Made by a program: the position numbers and the translations under genes
Notes under the pieces: generated by a model
The model's database searches: none
Told to the model about the DNA's origin: nothing
The model's input: the letters and a program-made list of their open reading frames with translations, nothing else
Shown: positions 1-8,494 of the stretch, piece by piece
Numbering within the stretch: the first letter of the stretch is position 1
Layout: every line of letters begins with the position of its first letter
Source: Syntrophaceae bacterium
Lineage (GTDB): Bacteria; Desulfobacterota; Desulfomonilia; Desulfomonilales; Desulfomonilaceae
DNA length: 16,408 bases
Direction: 5' to 3'
NCBI GenBank assembly: GCA_014874425.1
Contig: JACWAG010000013.1
Span: forward strand, 1-16,408

Positions 1-467
1 CGTCCGCGTTGGATTTTATCTCCCCGGATGATGGAATAGAAATTACCCGTCACGTCACCATCAAGGTAGATCCGTCAACCATGATGACTTCCAGACCCGG
101 AATATTCGCCGCTGGAGACGTAGTTAGCGGACCTCTGACCGTGGTACATGCGCTTGCGGGAGGTAAGCGGGCGGCGAGAATGATCCACGAATATGTAACC
201 ACGGGGAAATGCGCTCCCTCTGAGAGTCAGTGGATGGAGGACCTAATAGCCAAGATTGAAGAGAATCACGGGGTCCTTGTTACAGCTCGGACACCGACTA
301 GAGAAGGCGGTAAGGTTTCGACGATGAAACTTGAACCACGTGAAAGAATAGATAGTTTCCGTGAGGTTGATTCGGGGCTTACTCAAAAAGGTTCATTTAT
401 AGAAGCAAGTCGTTGTCTGAGATGTTTTCATTTGATCCTATTGGCGGTCGATAAAGCGGTGTCTTGA
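1..467 (+). CDS. FAD/NAD(P)-dependent oxidoreductase, C-terminal fragment (GltD-like)
   Basis: This is the 3' end of a gene that begins before the window; codons are in phase from base 3. The visible ~154 residues hold the classic end of a GltD/thioredoxin-reductase-type flavoprotein. The motif GIFAAGDVVSGP binds the FAD ribityl/pyrophosphate and is followed by the helix TVVHALAGGKRAA. Near the C-terminus is a CxxC pair (RCLRC), as found at the ends of many GltD-like electron-transfer subunits. Such subunits usually move electrons between NAD(P)H and Fe-S partners. The next gene, 70 bases on, encodes a multi-cluster NuoG/FdhA-like protein, so the two probably form one complex. In anaerobes this flavoprotein module is sometimes fused behind a NuoF-like part, which cannot be tested here. 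The flavoprotein class is secure; the substrate is unknown. Confidence 0.85.
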   Translation, partial: SALDFISPDDGIEITRHVTIKVDPSTMMTSRPGIFAAGDVVSGPLTVVHALAGGKRAARMIHEYVTTGKCAPSESQWMEDLIAKIEENHGVLVTARTPTREGGKVSTMKLEPRERIDSFREVDSGLTQKGSFIEASRCLRCFHLILLAVDKAVS

Positions 468-537
468 GAATTGCCGAAATCGTGTTGATTAGCCGGTTAG
501 AGCGTAAAATTCGTTTCCAAAATACAAGGACCGAAAA

Positions 538-3165
538 ATGCCTCTTCTAACTATCGACGACATTGAGGTGAACGCCTCTGAGGGTATGACAATCCTCGAG
601 GCTGCTCAGAAAGCTGGGATCTGGATCCCTACTCTTTGTTATTACCCGAAGATCACTCCCTCGGATTCATGCAGAATGTGCGTAGTCGAAATCGAAGGCG
701 TACACCGCCCAATGACTTCGTGCAACACTATTGTCAGGGATGGTATGAGGGTACGTACCGATACTCCTCGGGTAAAAAATATCCGGGAGGAGGTGATGAA
801 GCTCGTGCTTATGGATCATCCTCTCGATTGCCCGATCTGTCCTGCGGCTGGTGAGTGCGAGATCCAGACCCTTACGTACCGGCTGGGAATAGCCGGAGCG
901 GAACATCTCATGGAGAGGCGTAGCGGTTCGATAGTCAAGAACTGGCCGTTGATACAGTACAATCCCAACTTGTGCATAACCTGTTTAAGATGTGTAAAGG
1001 TGTGTCACGAGGTCATAGGCGCCGGCGCGCTCGCCCTTCAGGAACTAGGGTACAATGCTCGTATCAATACTCGAGACGGTGGGGTCCTAAAATGTGATTT
1101 TTGTGGCGAATGCGTGGAGGCGTGCCCTAGCGGCGCAATGTCATACAAAGAGTCCAAGACTTGGGCGCGTTCATGGGAACTAAGGAAAACTCCTACAATA
1201 TGTACTCTTTGTTCGGCTGGATGCCGAATGGAGATGAACGTGAAGGACGGCAAGATTTTCCGGATCACCACCGATCCAACTTCTCACAATAATGGCAATC
1301 TCTGTGTAGGAGGGCGATTTGGCTATGATCTGGTTCATAACAAGGACCGTCTGGTCTCGCCACTGATCAGGAGGGAAGGGGCCTTTCGTCCTGTATTCTG
1401 GGAAGAAGCGCTCTCATATGTTTCTGAGAAGTTTAAGAAAATCATCATGGAATCAGGACCGGACAGTATCGCCGCACTGGCCTCACCAAGATTAACCAAT
1501 GAAGACTGTTACGCTTTCCAGAAGTTTTTCCGATCCGTAATTGGAACCAATAATATCGACAGCGAAGCCCGGTTCAGTTTCTTACGAGTTCAACGAGCGA
1601 TGGAACTGACTTGTGGAGTCAAGGGCACCACAAACACACTGGAAGAACTTCTGCAAACAGAAGCGGTCCTGGTCATCGGGATTGATCCGGTGGAAGAAAC
1701 ACCTGCTTTGGGTTGGAAGATCAAAATCGCGTCTCGCCGCTACGACAGCAACGTAATAGTCGCCAATTCCCGTCAAACCAGCCTGGATCCCTTTGCACGG
1801 ACAAGATTACGAATCAGACCTTACTCCGAGAGTGAACTCGCATTGGGAATGATGAAAATCATCTTGGATCTTGATCTCTGGGACCGTAAATTTGTCAGGG
1901 ACAGGACCACAAATTTTATTCCCATGAAGAGCCTGCTTGATAAGATTCCCTTAAAGGGAATTCTGAAAAGAACTGGCCTATCAGCCGAGGAACTGGAAGA
2001 GGCCGCCAGGATATTCGCTGAGGCGTCGACAGCGTCCATAATTTTTGGAGGAGATGTCATCCTCCAGGAAAATGGTCTCCAGTGTGTGATGAATCTCGTG
2101 AACCTGGCTCTCCTTACTGGAGCAATGGGACGCTCCAACTCCGGGATCTATCCCATATTCGAAAAAGGCAACATTGTTGGCCTATGTGACATGGGTGTGA
2201 TGCCGGAATACATGCCCGGTTACCAGGACATGGCTGCTGTGAGGGACCTGTTTGAAAAAACATGGAAAGCGAAGCTCCCTTACAGCAAAGGAAAGACGGC
2301 TACGGAAATCGCAAGAGGTCTGGAGAGTGGGGAAGTTAGGGCCATATATATAGCAGGAGCGGACCCCCTGACCGATTATCCGAATGCCGGGCGCTGGGCG
2401 TCGGCCCTAAAAAAAGCGGAATTGCTTGTCACTCAGGACATGTTTATGAGCCCAACAGCGGAACTTGCCCACTGTGTTTTTCCTGTAGCGTCATTTGCTG
2501 AAAAAGAAGGAACCATGACCAATATTGAACATCGTATTCAGCGATTGGCGCAGGTAATTCCGCCATTGGGACCGACGATGCCGGATTGGTCGATTCTCGA
2601 AGAGCTTGCCAAAACAATGGGACATCCCATGGGGTATTTTAGCGCTTCAGATGTTTTCCGGGAAATTACTCAGACTGTACCATTATATAAAGGGATATCA
2701 CCTCAAGACCTGGAAGGTAATGGTAAAATTCTACGCCCGTTCTCCACAAGTCCTGAACGTCTTTCTAATGAAAAACCGTTCTCGTTTGCGCCTGTCAGGA
2801 CTTGGGAAGTACCTGACAAGGATGCTGCGGATTATCCGTTTGAAATGGTCGTGGGGCGTTCCATGTACCATTTTGGATCAACTTCCACGCGATCGATGAA
2901 CCTACTGGGCCTTTGTCCATGTGGAAATGTTGAAATCAATCCTGACGACGCCAGTGAACTGGGGCTTAAACAGGGGGATCTGATTGAAGTCATGTCCCCT
3001 CAGGGGGCCTTTAAGGCCCCAGTAGAGATTTCTTTCAAGATCAGCCGTGGATTGATCTTTGTTCCGGTGAACTTTCCAGGTTTGGGTATCTATAGGCTTT
3101 TCGATGAAAACACGAATGTTTGTAGAGTGAAATTATCCGCGCCCGGTAAGACGTTGTACGCTTGA
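538..3165 (+). CDS. NuoG/formate dehydrogenase alpha-like multi-cluster iron-sulfur protein, catalytic residues lost
   Basis: 875 residues, cytoplasmic, with no signal peptide. Domains in order: a [2Fe-2S] ferredoxin fold (C34, C45, C48, C62); a NuoG-type His-Cys [4Fe-4S] site (H94, C98, C101, C107); two [4Fe-4S] ferredoxin sites (C146/149/152/156 and C186/189/192/196); the Mo4Fe4S domain (C222, C225, C229, C256); the long molybdopterin-oxidoreductase region; and a C-terminal molydop-binding domain from about residue 760. The order matches NAD-linked formate dehydrogenase alpha subunits and NuoG. Against E. coli FdhH, Lys44 becomes Gly258, Sec140 becomes Ser347 (an ordinary AGT codon), His141 becomes Phe348 and Arg333 becomes Phe541. 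Formate chemistry is therefore unlikely, and the protein probably wires electrons between partners as NuoG does. The start has AAGGA 7 bases upstream. With the flavoprotein before it, it suggests a soluble NADH-linked or bifurcating complex. Automatic annotation will probably call it formate dehydrogenase. Confidence 0.88.
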   Translation: MPLLTIDDIEVNASEGMTILEAAQKAGIWIPTLCYYPKITPSDSCRMCVVEIEGVHRPMTSCNTIVRDGMRVRTDTPRVKNIREEVMKLVLMDHPLDCPICPAAGECEIQTLTYRLGIAGAEHLMERRSGSIVKNWPLIQYNPNLCITCLRCVKVCHEVIGAGALALQELGYNARINTRDGGVLKCDFCGECVEACPSGAMSYKESKTWARSWELRKTPTICTLCSAGCRMEMNVKDGKIFRITTDPTSHNNGNLCVGGRFGYDLVHNKDRLVSPLIRREGAFRPVFWEEALSYVSEKFKKIIMESGPDSIAALASPRLTNEDCYAFQKFFRSVIGTNNIDSEARFSFLRVQRAMELTCGVKGTTNTLEELLQTEAVLVIGIDPVEETPALGWKIKIASRRYDSNVIVANSRQTSLDPFARTRLRIRPYSESELALGMMKIILDLDLWDRKFVRDRTTNFIPMKSLLDKIPLKGILKRTGLSAEELEEAARIFAEASTASIIFGGDVILQENGLQCVMNLVNLALLTGAMGRSNSGIYPIFEKGNIVGLCDMGVMPEYMPGYQDMAAVRDLFEKTWKAKLPYSKGKTATEIARGLESGEVRAIYIAGADPLTDYPNAGRWASALKKAELLVTQDMFMSPTAELAHCVFPVASFAEKEGTMTNIEHRIQRLAQVIPPLGPTMPDWSILEELAKTMGHPMGYFSASDVFREITQTVPLYKGISPQDLEGNGKILRPFSTSPERLSNEKPFSFAPVRTWEVPDKDAADYPFEMVVGRSMYHFGSTSTRSMNLLGLCPCGNVEINPDDASELGLKQGDLIEVMSPQGAFKAPVEISFKISRGLIFVPVNFPGLGIYRLFDENTNVCRVKLSAPGKTLYA

Positions 3166-3187
3166 CTCGTTGCCGGCCGATATAAGT

Positions 3188-3194
3188 AAGGAGG
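3188..3194 (+). promoter_or_regulatory. Shine-Dalgarno AAGGAGG that fixes the start of the first receiver-GAF gene
   Basis: AAGGAGG lies 5 bases before the ATG at 3200. It rules out an in-frame TTG at 3170, which has no such site and would add ten unconserved residues. Confidence 0.8.
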
Positions 3195-3199
3195 TTAAC

Positions 3200-4213
3200 A
3201 TGAATGCCACTGGGAAACCGAAGGCAACCATTTTGGTAATTGATGACGAGCAAATAGTTCAGGAAAGTGTCCGAAGGATCCTTGAAGAAGAAGGATACAA
3301 AATCGATGGAGCGATGCGGGTTGACCAGGCTTTGGATCTACTGGCCCGTCGTCCTTATGATATTGTGCTCACTGATTTGATGATGCCTGACAAAAGTGGA
3401 ATGGAAGCAGTCCAAGCTGTCGCTGAGAACCACCCCGATACCGGTGTCGTTATGTTTACAGGCTTTGCCACTGTAGATTCCGCGGTGGAATCCATGAAAC
3501 TGGGGGCATTGGATTACCTTCCTAAACCCTTTACTCCCGAAGAACTCCTTGAAGTAACGGAACGCGCTCTGGACAAGGTTAGGAAGAAACGGCGAGACAG
3601 AGAGATTGAGAAACTTTACAGTGACGCCGAAAAGGCAATTAAATCCAGCTTGGACCTTAAAGAGGTGCTTAGACTTATCTGCACAAGCGTTGTCGGCCTG
3701 TTCAAGGTAAAAGGCGCCTCTCTCTTGATACACCGAAAAAAGGACCAGGTTCTGGAGGTGGCTTCATACTATGGATTGAGTGAGGAATACGTGGGAAAGG
3801 GAATCCTGGATAGTGAAAAGAGCGTTTCAGCGATCTTCCAGTCTGAAAAGGCGGTACTTATTGAAGAAGCCGATTTCGACGCAAGCCTTCAATATCCTGA
3901 GAAGGCCAGGGCCGAAGGGATAGCCTCCATACTTTCAATTCCCATGAAGCTGGACACTACCGTTCTCGGTATCCTAAGAATTTACAGTGGAGAGAAACGA
4001 TCGTTCGACGACGATGAAATAGCCCTTTTGACGAAATTCGCGGAACAGGGAGTACGGGCTCTTGAAAACGCTATGGCGTATGAAAGCGTCAGGAAAGACA
4101 TTGATGGATTGAAGAAGAATGTCCCCGGACTGAAAGTGGAGAGGGCGCCGGATCTTCTTGTCACAAACGAGCACCAGTGGGTAAATGAGATTTTCCACAA
4201 ATTCGAACAGTGA
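3200..4213 (+). CDS. Response regulator with receiver and GAF domains (copy A)
   Basis: 337 residues from the ATG behind a strong AAGGAGG. The receiver domain (about 10-125) has the acidic pocket D15/D16, phosphoacceptor D59 (TDLMMP), switch T87 and K109 of the KPF motif. A basic, helical linker (about 125-150) leads to a GAF domain (about 150-295) with a clear EGIASILSIP strand. No HTH, GGDEF, EAL, HD or ATPase output is present, so phosphorylation probably alters ligand binding or partner contacts of the GAF domain. A ~30-residue C-terminal tail is absent from the two paralogues. The gene starts 34 bases after the NuoG-like gene with no terminator between them, so it is probably co-transcribed. 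It is closest to copy C at 8495: both share the stretch DDEQIVQESVRRILEE. The GAF ligand cannot be deduced. Confidence 0.9.
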   Translation: MNATGKPKATILVIDDEQIVQESVRRILEEEGYKIDGAMRVDQALDLLARRPYDIVLTDLMMPDKSGMEAVQAVAENHPDTGVVMFTGFATVDSAVESMKLGALDYLPKPFTPEELLEVTERALDKVRKKRRDREIEKLYSDAEKAIKSSLDLKEVLRLICTSVVGLFKVKGASLLIHRKKDQVLEVASYYGLSEEYVGKGILDSEKSVSAIFQSEKAVLIEEADFDASLQYPEKARAEGIASILSIPMKLDTTVLGILRIYSGEKRSFDDDEIALLTKFAEQGVRALENAMAYESVRKDIDGLKKNVPGLKVERAPDLLVTNEHQWVNEIFHKFEQ

Positions 4214-4246
4214 TAAGAAAGCGATCATTTTCTGGAGAAAACTAAA

Positions 4247-5194
4247 ATGGAAAAGAAAAAAGGCAAAATTCTTGTGTTGGATGATGAAAAGATAGTGTTG
4301 GATAGCGTTACCCGTATTCTGGATGAGGAAAATTATCGGGTTGAAACCTGTCGCAAAGGGGAACAGGCGGTGGAGACATTGAAAGAGGGAGGGTTCGACA
4401 TTTTAATAACCGACCTCAAGATGCCGGGAATGGACGGGCTACAGGCGATGGAAACCATGCTGGAAATTGACCCAGACCTTTCAGTAATCATGTTTACCGC
4501 ATATTCAACCGTGGATTCGGCTGTAAAGGCCATGAAGCTCGGGGCCGTAGACTATATTAGGAAGCCTTTTACTCCAGACCAGCTCACGGAGCTTGTGGAG
4601 AAGGTCATGGACGGAAGGAAGTCCCGTTTGGACAAACGTTATCGTGAAGACACCTTTGCCGAAATCAAGAATGCTATTTCTTCGACCCTGAATCTCAAAG
4701 AAGTGTTGGACTTAATCGTGCAAGGCGTCGTCAAGGTCATGAAAGTCAAGGGTAGCTCCCTAAGCCTTATGGATAAAAATAGAGAGAAACTACGTATTTT
4801 CGCTTATCATGGCCTTAGTCGCAACTATGTTAATAAGGGTCCCCTGGATTCTTCAAAAAGTTTGTCGGACACAACACTCAACGGTAAACCAATGTGGATA
4901 AATGACGCTTCGACTGACCCAGCAGTTCAGTACCCAGCCGAGGCTAAGCGTGAGGGAATATCGTCTATTCTCAGTGTGCCACTAATCATCCGAAATAGGG
5001 TGATAGGCGCACTGAGAGTCTACACTTCAGAACCCAGAAAATTTTCCGAAGAAGAAGTCAGGTTCCTTTTCAGTTTTGCGGAACAAGTTGCCCTTGCCGT
5101 AGAAAACGCCCGTTCTTATGAAGACCTTAAGGACGAGTGCGAAGCTCTTCGTGATGACCTTTGGGATTACTTTGAAAAAGACGGTTGGGCTTAA
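4247..5194 (+). CDS. Response regulator with receiver and GAF domains (copy B)
   Basis: 315 residues. The receiver (about 5-120) has D12/D13, phosphoacceptor D56 (TDLKMPGMDG), T84 and K106. The GAF domain (about 140-295) contains EGISSILSVP and ends in a long helix carrying VALAVENARSYEDL. It is a paralogue of the genes at 3200 and 8495 but the most diverged of the three; for example it has DDEKIVLDS where A and C share DDEQIVQES. The start ATG has GGAG 9 bases upstream. It lies 33 bases after copy A and about 61 bases before the first kinase, all in the same direction. There is no DNA-binding or enzymatic output domain. It probably receives phosphate from one of the neighbouring kinases and passes a signal through its GAF domain by protein contact; this role is inferred from domains and context only. 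Confidence 0.9.
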   Translation: MEKKKGKILVLDDEKIVLDSVTRILDEENYRVETCRKGEQAVETLKEGGFDILITDLKMPGMDGLQAMETMLEIDPDLSVIMFTAYSTVDSAVKAMKLGAVDYIRKPFTPDQLTELVEKVMDGRKSRLDKRYREDTFAEIKNAISSTLNLKEVLDLIVQGVVKVMKVKGSSLSLMDKNREKLRIFAYHGLSRNYVNKGPLDSSKSLSDTTLNGKPMWINDASTDPAVQYPAEAKREGISSILSVPLIIRNRVIGALRVYTSEPRKFSEEEVRFLFSFAEQVALAVENARSYEDLKDECEALRDDLWDYFEKDGWA

Positions 5195-5255
5195 ATTTTC
5201 CTATGTAGGCTGCCGGTAGGTTTTTTGTCGGCGGGGTTCTCTATTGGAAAGTCTC

Positions 5256-6986
5256 ATGACTGGAAATTCTAAACCTCAAGATGCAGAACCGGTAGCCTTT
5301 GATGAATCATTAGATCCGGGTCCGGACTCTATCAGCTTTTGGAACAGGGACGCCGAGACGGTACAGACGCCCATTTCAATTTTCGATAAGCTCTTTAAAC
5401 TTGAGAAGCTCCTCCCGAGTTATCTAAAACCCAAAGTAGGGTTTCTTGCGACTTTCAAAAACAGAATACTGATTAGCGCCTTGTTGGTTGTCACTGGGGT
5501 CGTGATGGTGATAGGCGTTACCCTAGAGTTTGCGGTTTTTCCTAAACTCAAGGGTGATTCCGCTATTATTGATAACCTGAAGGTAATCCATTTTTTTGCT
5601 AGCGTTTTAGTCATAGCGGCAAGTTGGCTTTTTATTGAGCGGATTTCCAAAATTATTACGTCTCCACTTTTGCAATTGACCAAGAGAGCGGACCAGATAA
5701 GTCGCGAGGCGGGTGAAAGGTTTTCAACAGGGTCCCAGGGAAGTATGGGTGGTTACGAGCAAGAGTTTAATGTTGAGGACGATGATTCCGGACCGTCTGA
5801 TGAGATAGGTGGGCTGACCCGTTCCTTCAATAGAATGCTTTTTCATTTGAAGGCGTCGGAAGCTAGACTGAGAGAGTCTGAGGAAAAATATCGCTTTCTT
5901 TTTGATAATGGACCATCCCCTATTTTCGTGATAGACGCCCAGACTATGATGATTCTGGACGTTAATGCCAGGGCTGAAGAGGAATATCTTTATTCGAAGA
6001 GTGAATTGCTAAACATGAATTTTGCTGATCTGGGCCTGGACAGGGACAGGGAAGAGACCAGCTCAAAACTCAAGAAACTTTTTGCCACTGAAGTTGCCCT
6101 GTTTCCCGTAGTCCAGCATAGGCGCAAAGATGGCTCGTTGTTTGTGGTTAATTTTCAGGCATGCACTAGCCGGTACCAGGATCGCCCTGCTATTATCGCC
6201 GCTGTTTGGGACGTGACTGAAAGATTGGAGAAACGCGCCAAGCTAATCCAGGCCGGGAAAATGGCCACATTGGGAGAGATGGCGACAGGTATAGCCCATG
6301 AACTCAACCAACCACTCAATGTTATTATGCTTGGATGTGATTACCTCAGGAAAAAAACCAGGGCAGGGGCGTATGTTACAAACGAAGACGTGAAACAGAT
6401 TACACTGGAAATTAATTCCAGCGTGCAAAGGGCATCCAGGATCATTAATCACCTCCGTCAATTCGGGAGGAAGGCCGATGAGACAATGAGCCCCTTAGAT
6501 ATAAACTATCCTATTTCCAATGTGTTTAATCTGGTAGGGACCCAGCTTGAAGCCCGTGGGATAAAGTGGGAACTTGACCTGGACGACCGTCTCCCGAGGA
6601 TACTGGGAGACGTCAATCGTCTTGAACAGGTATTCATAAACCTCATTCTAAACGCGCGCGACGCTATGCTTTCAGAACGGGCTGAATCAAAAGAAAAACC
6701 TGAGAATGGAGAAAAGGTTGTCACCATCAGGTCGTTTTCTGAGAATGAACGAGTGGTAGTGACAGTTTCCGATACCGGACCAGGAGTTCCGGAATCAATT
6801 TTATCAAAAATTTTCGATCCCTTCTTTACCACCAAGAAAATTGGTGAAGGGACTGGCCTGGGACTCTCTATAAGTTATGGTATAGTCAAGGACCACAATG
6901 GAACAATTGAGGTTGATCCTCTTGTCGGAAAAGGGGCCACGTTCAGGTTAACCTTCCCGATATTGCCTCACGGAGACGGAGAATGA
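5256..6986 (+). CDS. Membrane sensor histidine kinase (2 TM, HAMP, PAS, HisKA, HATPase)
   Basis: 576 residues from ATG 5256; a TTG at 5244 would add four, and neither start has a strong ribosome site. A ~70-residue cytoplasmic N-terminus precedes two membrane helices (about 71-95 and 108-127) joined by a loop of only about 12 residues, so little is exposed outside. A HAMP region follows, ending in DEIGGLTRSFNRM, with an enlarged acidic, Gly/Ser-rich connector. A PAS domain (about 215-330) precedes the H-box GIAHELNQPLN with phosphoacceptor H348. The ATPase domain has an N-box (NLILNARDAM), G1 (DTGPGVPE), F-box (FDPFFTTK) and G2 (GTGLGLS), all intact, so it should be active. The layout resembles NtrB/HPK4-type kinases. 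With almost no periplasmic domain, it probably senses a membrane or cytoplasmic (PAS) cue. Its stop overlaps the next start as ATGA, indicating translational coupling. Confidence 0.92.
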   Translation: MTGNSKPQDAEPVAFDESLDPGPDSISFWNRDAETVQTPISIFDKLFKLEKLLPSYLKPKVGFLATFKNRILISALLVVTGVVMVIGVTLEFAVFPKLKGDSAIIDNLKVIHFFASVLVIAASWLFIERISKIITSPLLQLTKRADQISREAGERFSTGSQGSMGGYEQEFNVEDDDSGPSDEIGGLTRSFNRMLFHLKASEARLRESEEKYRFLFDNGPSPIFVIDAQTMMILDVNARAEEEYLYSKSELLNMNFADLGLDRDREETSSKLKKLFATEVALFPVVQHRRKDGSLFVVNFQACTSRYQDRPAIIAAVWDVTERLEKRAKLIQAGKMATLGEMATGIAHELNQPLNVIMLGCDYLRKKTRAGAYVTNEDVKQITLEINSSVQRASRIINHLRQFGRKADETMSPLDINYPISNVFNLVGTQLEARGIKWELDLDDRLPRILGDVNRLEQVFINLILNARDAMLSERAESKEKPENGEKVVTIRSFSENERVVVTVSDTGPGVPESILSKIFDPFFTTKKIGEGTGLGLSISYGIVKDHNGTIEVDPLVGKGATFRLTFPILPHGDGE

Positions 6987-8482
6987 ACAAAATCCTTCTT
7001 GTTGATGACGAAGAAAGCATTCGGAACATGATGCGCATGACTTTAGAACTCGACGGTTACTCCGTCCTAACTGCGGCGGATGGACCTTCAGCGCTGACGA
7101 TTTTCCAGGAAGAATTACCAGACGTTGTCTTGTTGGATGTAAGAATGCCGGGAATGGACGGAGTCGAGGCGCTTAGGCGTATTAAAGAAATCAACCGGGA
7201 CGCTGAAGTGATAATTATTTCTGGCCACGGTGATATGGACATGGCGATTAAGTGCCTACGGATGGAAGCCTCCAATTTTCTGACAAAACCGGTGACTGAA
7301 GAACTCCTTTCACTATCGTTGAAGAGATCTCTTGAGAAAGTCGCCCTCAGGAGGAAAGTCAAACAATACACTCGAGACCTCGAAACCCTAGTTCGTGAAG
7401 CCAACGTGGAGTTGGAGAAAGCTTATCAGTTCAGGGAAAACATAATTGAACATTCTCCAGACGCGATAGTTTGTATCCGAAAGGGTGGGACGATCATAAT
7501 TTTCAATTCGGCGGCCGAAAAACTTCTCGGATATCGTAAAGAACAAGTCATAGGCGTCATGAACATTGTTCAAATCTATCCCCAAGGTGTAGCCAGAAAA
7601 ATCATGAAGGATTTGAAATCTGGTGATTTCGGGGGCCCGGACATACTTCAAAAAAGACAAGTCTTGCTTGTGGATAAACATGGCAATGAACTGCCCGTTT
7701 ACATATCAGCGGCGATTCTTTATGAAAACGGTATGGAAGCGGGATCGGTGGGGATTTTCACGGATTTGCGGGAAAGGATCAAATTGGAGAAACAGCTCCT
7801 GAGATCTGAGAAACTCTCCTCACTCGGAAAATTGTCCGCGGGAATCGCCCATGAAATCAACCAACCCCTAACAGGTGTTCTTACATTCGCCCACTTGCTT
7901 GCAAAGAAATTTAAGAATGATGAACCAACTCGAAAAGATCTTGAGATTATTGTTCGAGAAACGACCCGAATCCGCGGAATAGTTCAGGGCATTCTCGACT
8001 TTGCTCGTGAAATGCCGATGCAGAGAAAGCCGCTGAAAATAGAACAAGTTCTGGAACAAACGCTTGAGATTATAGTTCATCAGCAACGTTTTTTTGGTAT
8101 CACGCTCGTCAAGAAATATGGCGCCGGTATTCCTAATGTTGTGGTTGATTCGAACCTCATGGAACAAGTCTTTATGAATATCATTCTTAACGCTCTTGAC
8201 GCCATGCATGGGACCGGCACACTCACAATAAGGACTCGGCAAATTGATGAATTTGTAGAAATTGAATTTCAGGATACCGGATCGGGAATGCCTGAAGCCA
8301 TGCTGGACAAAATCTTTGATCCGTTTTTTACCACTAAAGATTCTACAGAAGGCATGGGCATGGGACTTGGTCTGGCAGTGAGTTACGGAATAGTAAAGAA
8401 CCACAACGGTGACATAGTGGTTTCCAGTACGGAAGGCGTAGGAACCACATTTACCATTAAGCTACCATTAGAAAATAACTGA
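6983..8482 (+). CDS. Soluble receiver-PAS histidine kinase
   Basis: 499 residues with no membrane helices. The receiver comes first (about 1-120; D8/D9, phosphoacceptor D52 in LLDVRMPGMDG, S80, K102). A coiled-coil-like linker and a PAS domain (about 145-265; HSPDAIVCI, NSAAEKLLGY) follow, then HisKA with H290 in GIAHEINQPLT and a complete ATPase domain (N-box NIILNALDAM, G1 DTGSGMPE, F-box FDPFFTTK, G2 GMGLGLA). The N-terminal receiver suggests it is controlled by another kinase, most simply the membrane kinase whose stop codon overlaps its ATG (ATGA, 6983-6986). It would then phosphorylate one or more of the receiver-GAF proteins. The H-box, N-box and F-box resemble those of the preceding kinase, so the two kinase cores may be paralogous. 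The partner order is inferred, not shown. Confidence 0.92.
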   Translation: MNKILLVDDEESIRNMMRMTLELDGYSVLTAADGPSALTIFQEELPDVVLLDVRMPGMDGVEALRRIKEINRDAEVIIISGHGDMDMAIKCLRMEASNFLTKPVTEELLSLSLKRSLEKVALRRKVKQYTRDLETLVREANVELEKAYQFRENIIEHSPDAIVCIRKGGTIIIFNSAAEKLLGYRKEQVIGVMNIVQIYPQGVARKIMKDLKSGDFGGPDILQKRQVLLVDKHGNELPVYISAAILYENGMEAGSVGIFTDLRERIKLEKQLLRSEKLSSLGKLSAGIAHEINQPLTGVLTFAHLLAKKFKNDEPTRKDLEIIVRETTRIRGIVQGILDFAREMPMQRKPLKIEQVLEQTLEIIVHQQRFFGITLVKKYGAGIPNVVVDSNLMEQVFMNIILNALDAMHGTGTLTIRTRQIDEFVEIEFQDTGSGMPEAMLDKIFDPFFTTKDSTEGMGMGLGLAVSYGIVKNHNGDIVVSSTEGVGTTFTIKLPLENN

Positions 8483-8494
8483 AAGGATGTCCGT

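Noticed and set aside
1579..1581. Possible selenocysteine (in-frame TGA) in the formate-dehydrogenase-like gene
   Set aside because: The codon at the Sec/Cys position is AGT (Ser), and no in-frame TGA occurs before the true stop.
3170..3199. TTG start extending receiver-GAF copy A by ten residues
   Set aside because: The strong AAGGAGG at 3188-3194 points to ATG 3200, and receiver homology begins shortly after it.
5209..5234. Possible hairpin CTGCCG/CGGCGG with a T-rich loop between copy B and the membrane kinase
   Set aside because: The stem is short and includes a G-U pair, and the T run is in the loop instead of after the stem, so it does not look like a terminator.
7868..8404. Antisense open frame of 178 codons inside the receiver-PAS kinase gene
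   Set aside because: It lies fully opposite a well-supported kinase core, shows no recognisable domain and has a low-complexity basic composition typical of shadow frames.
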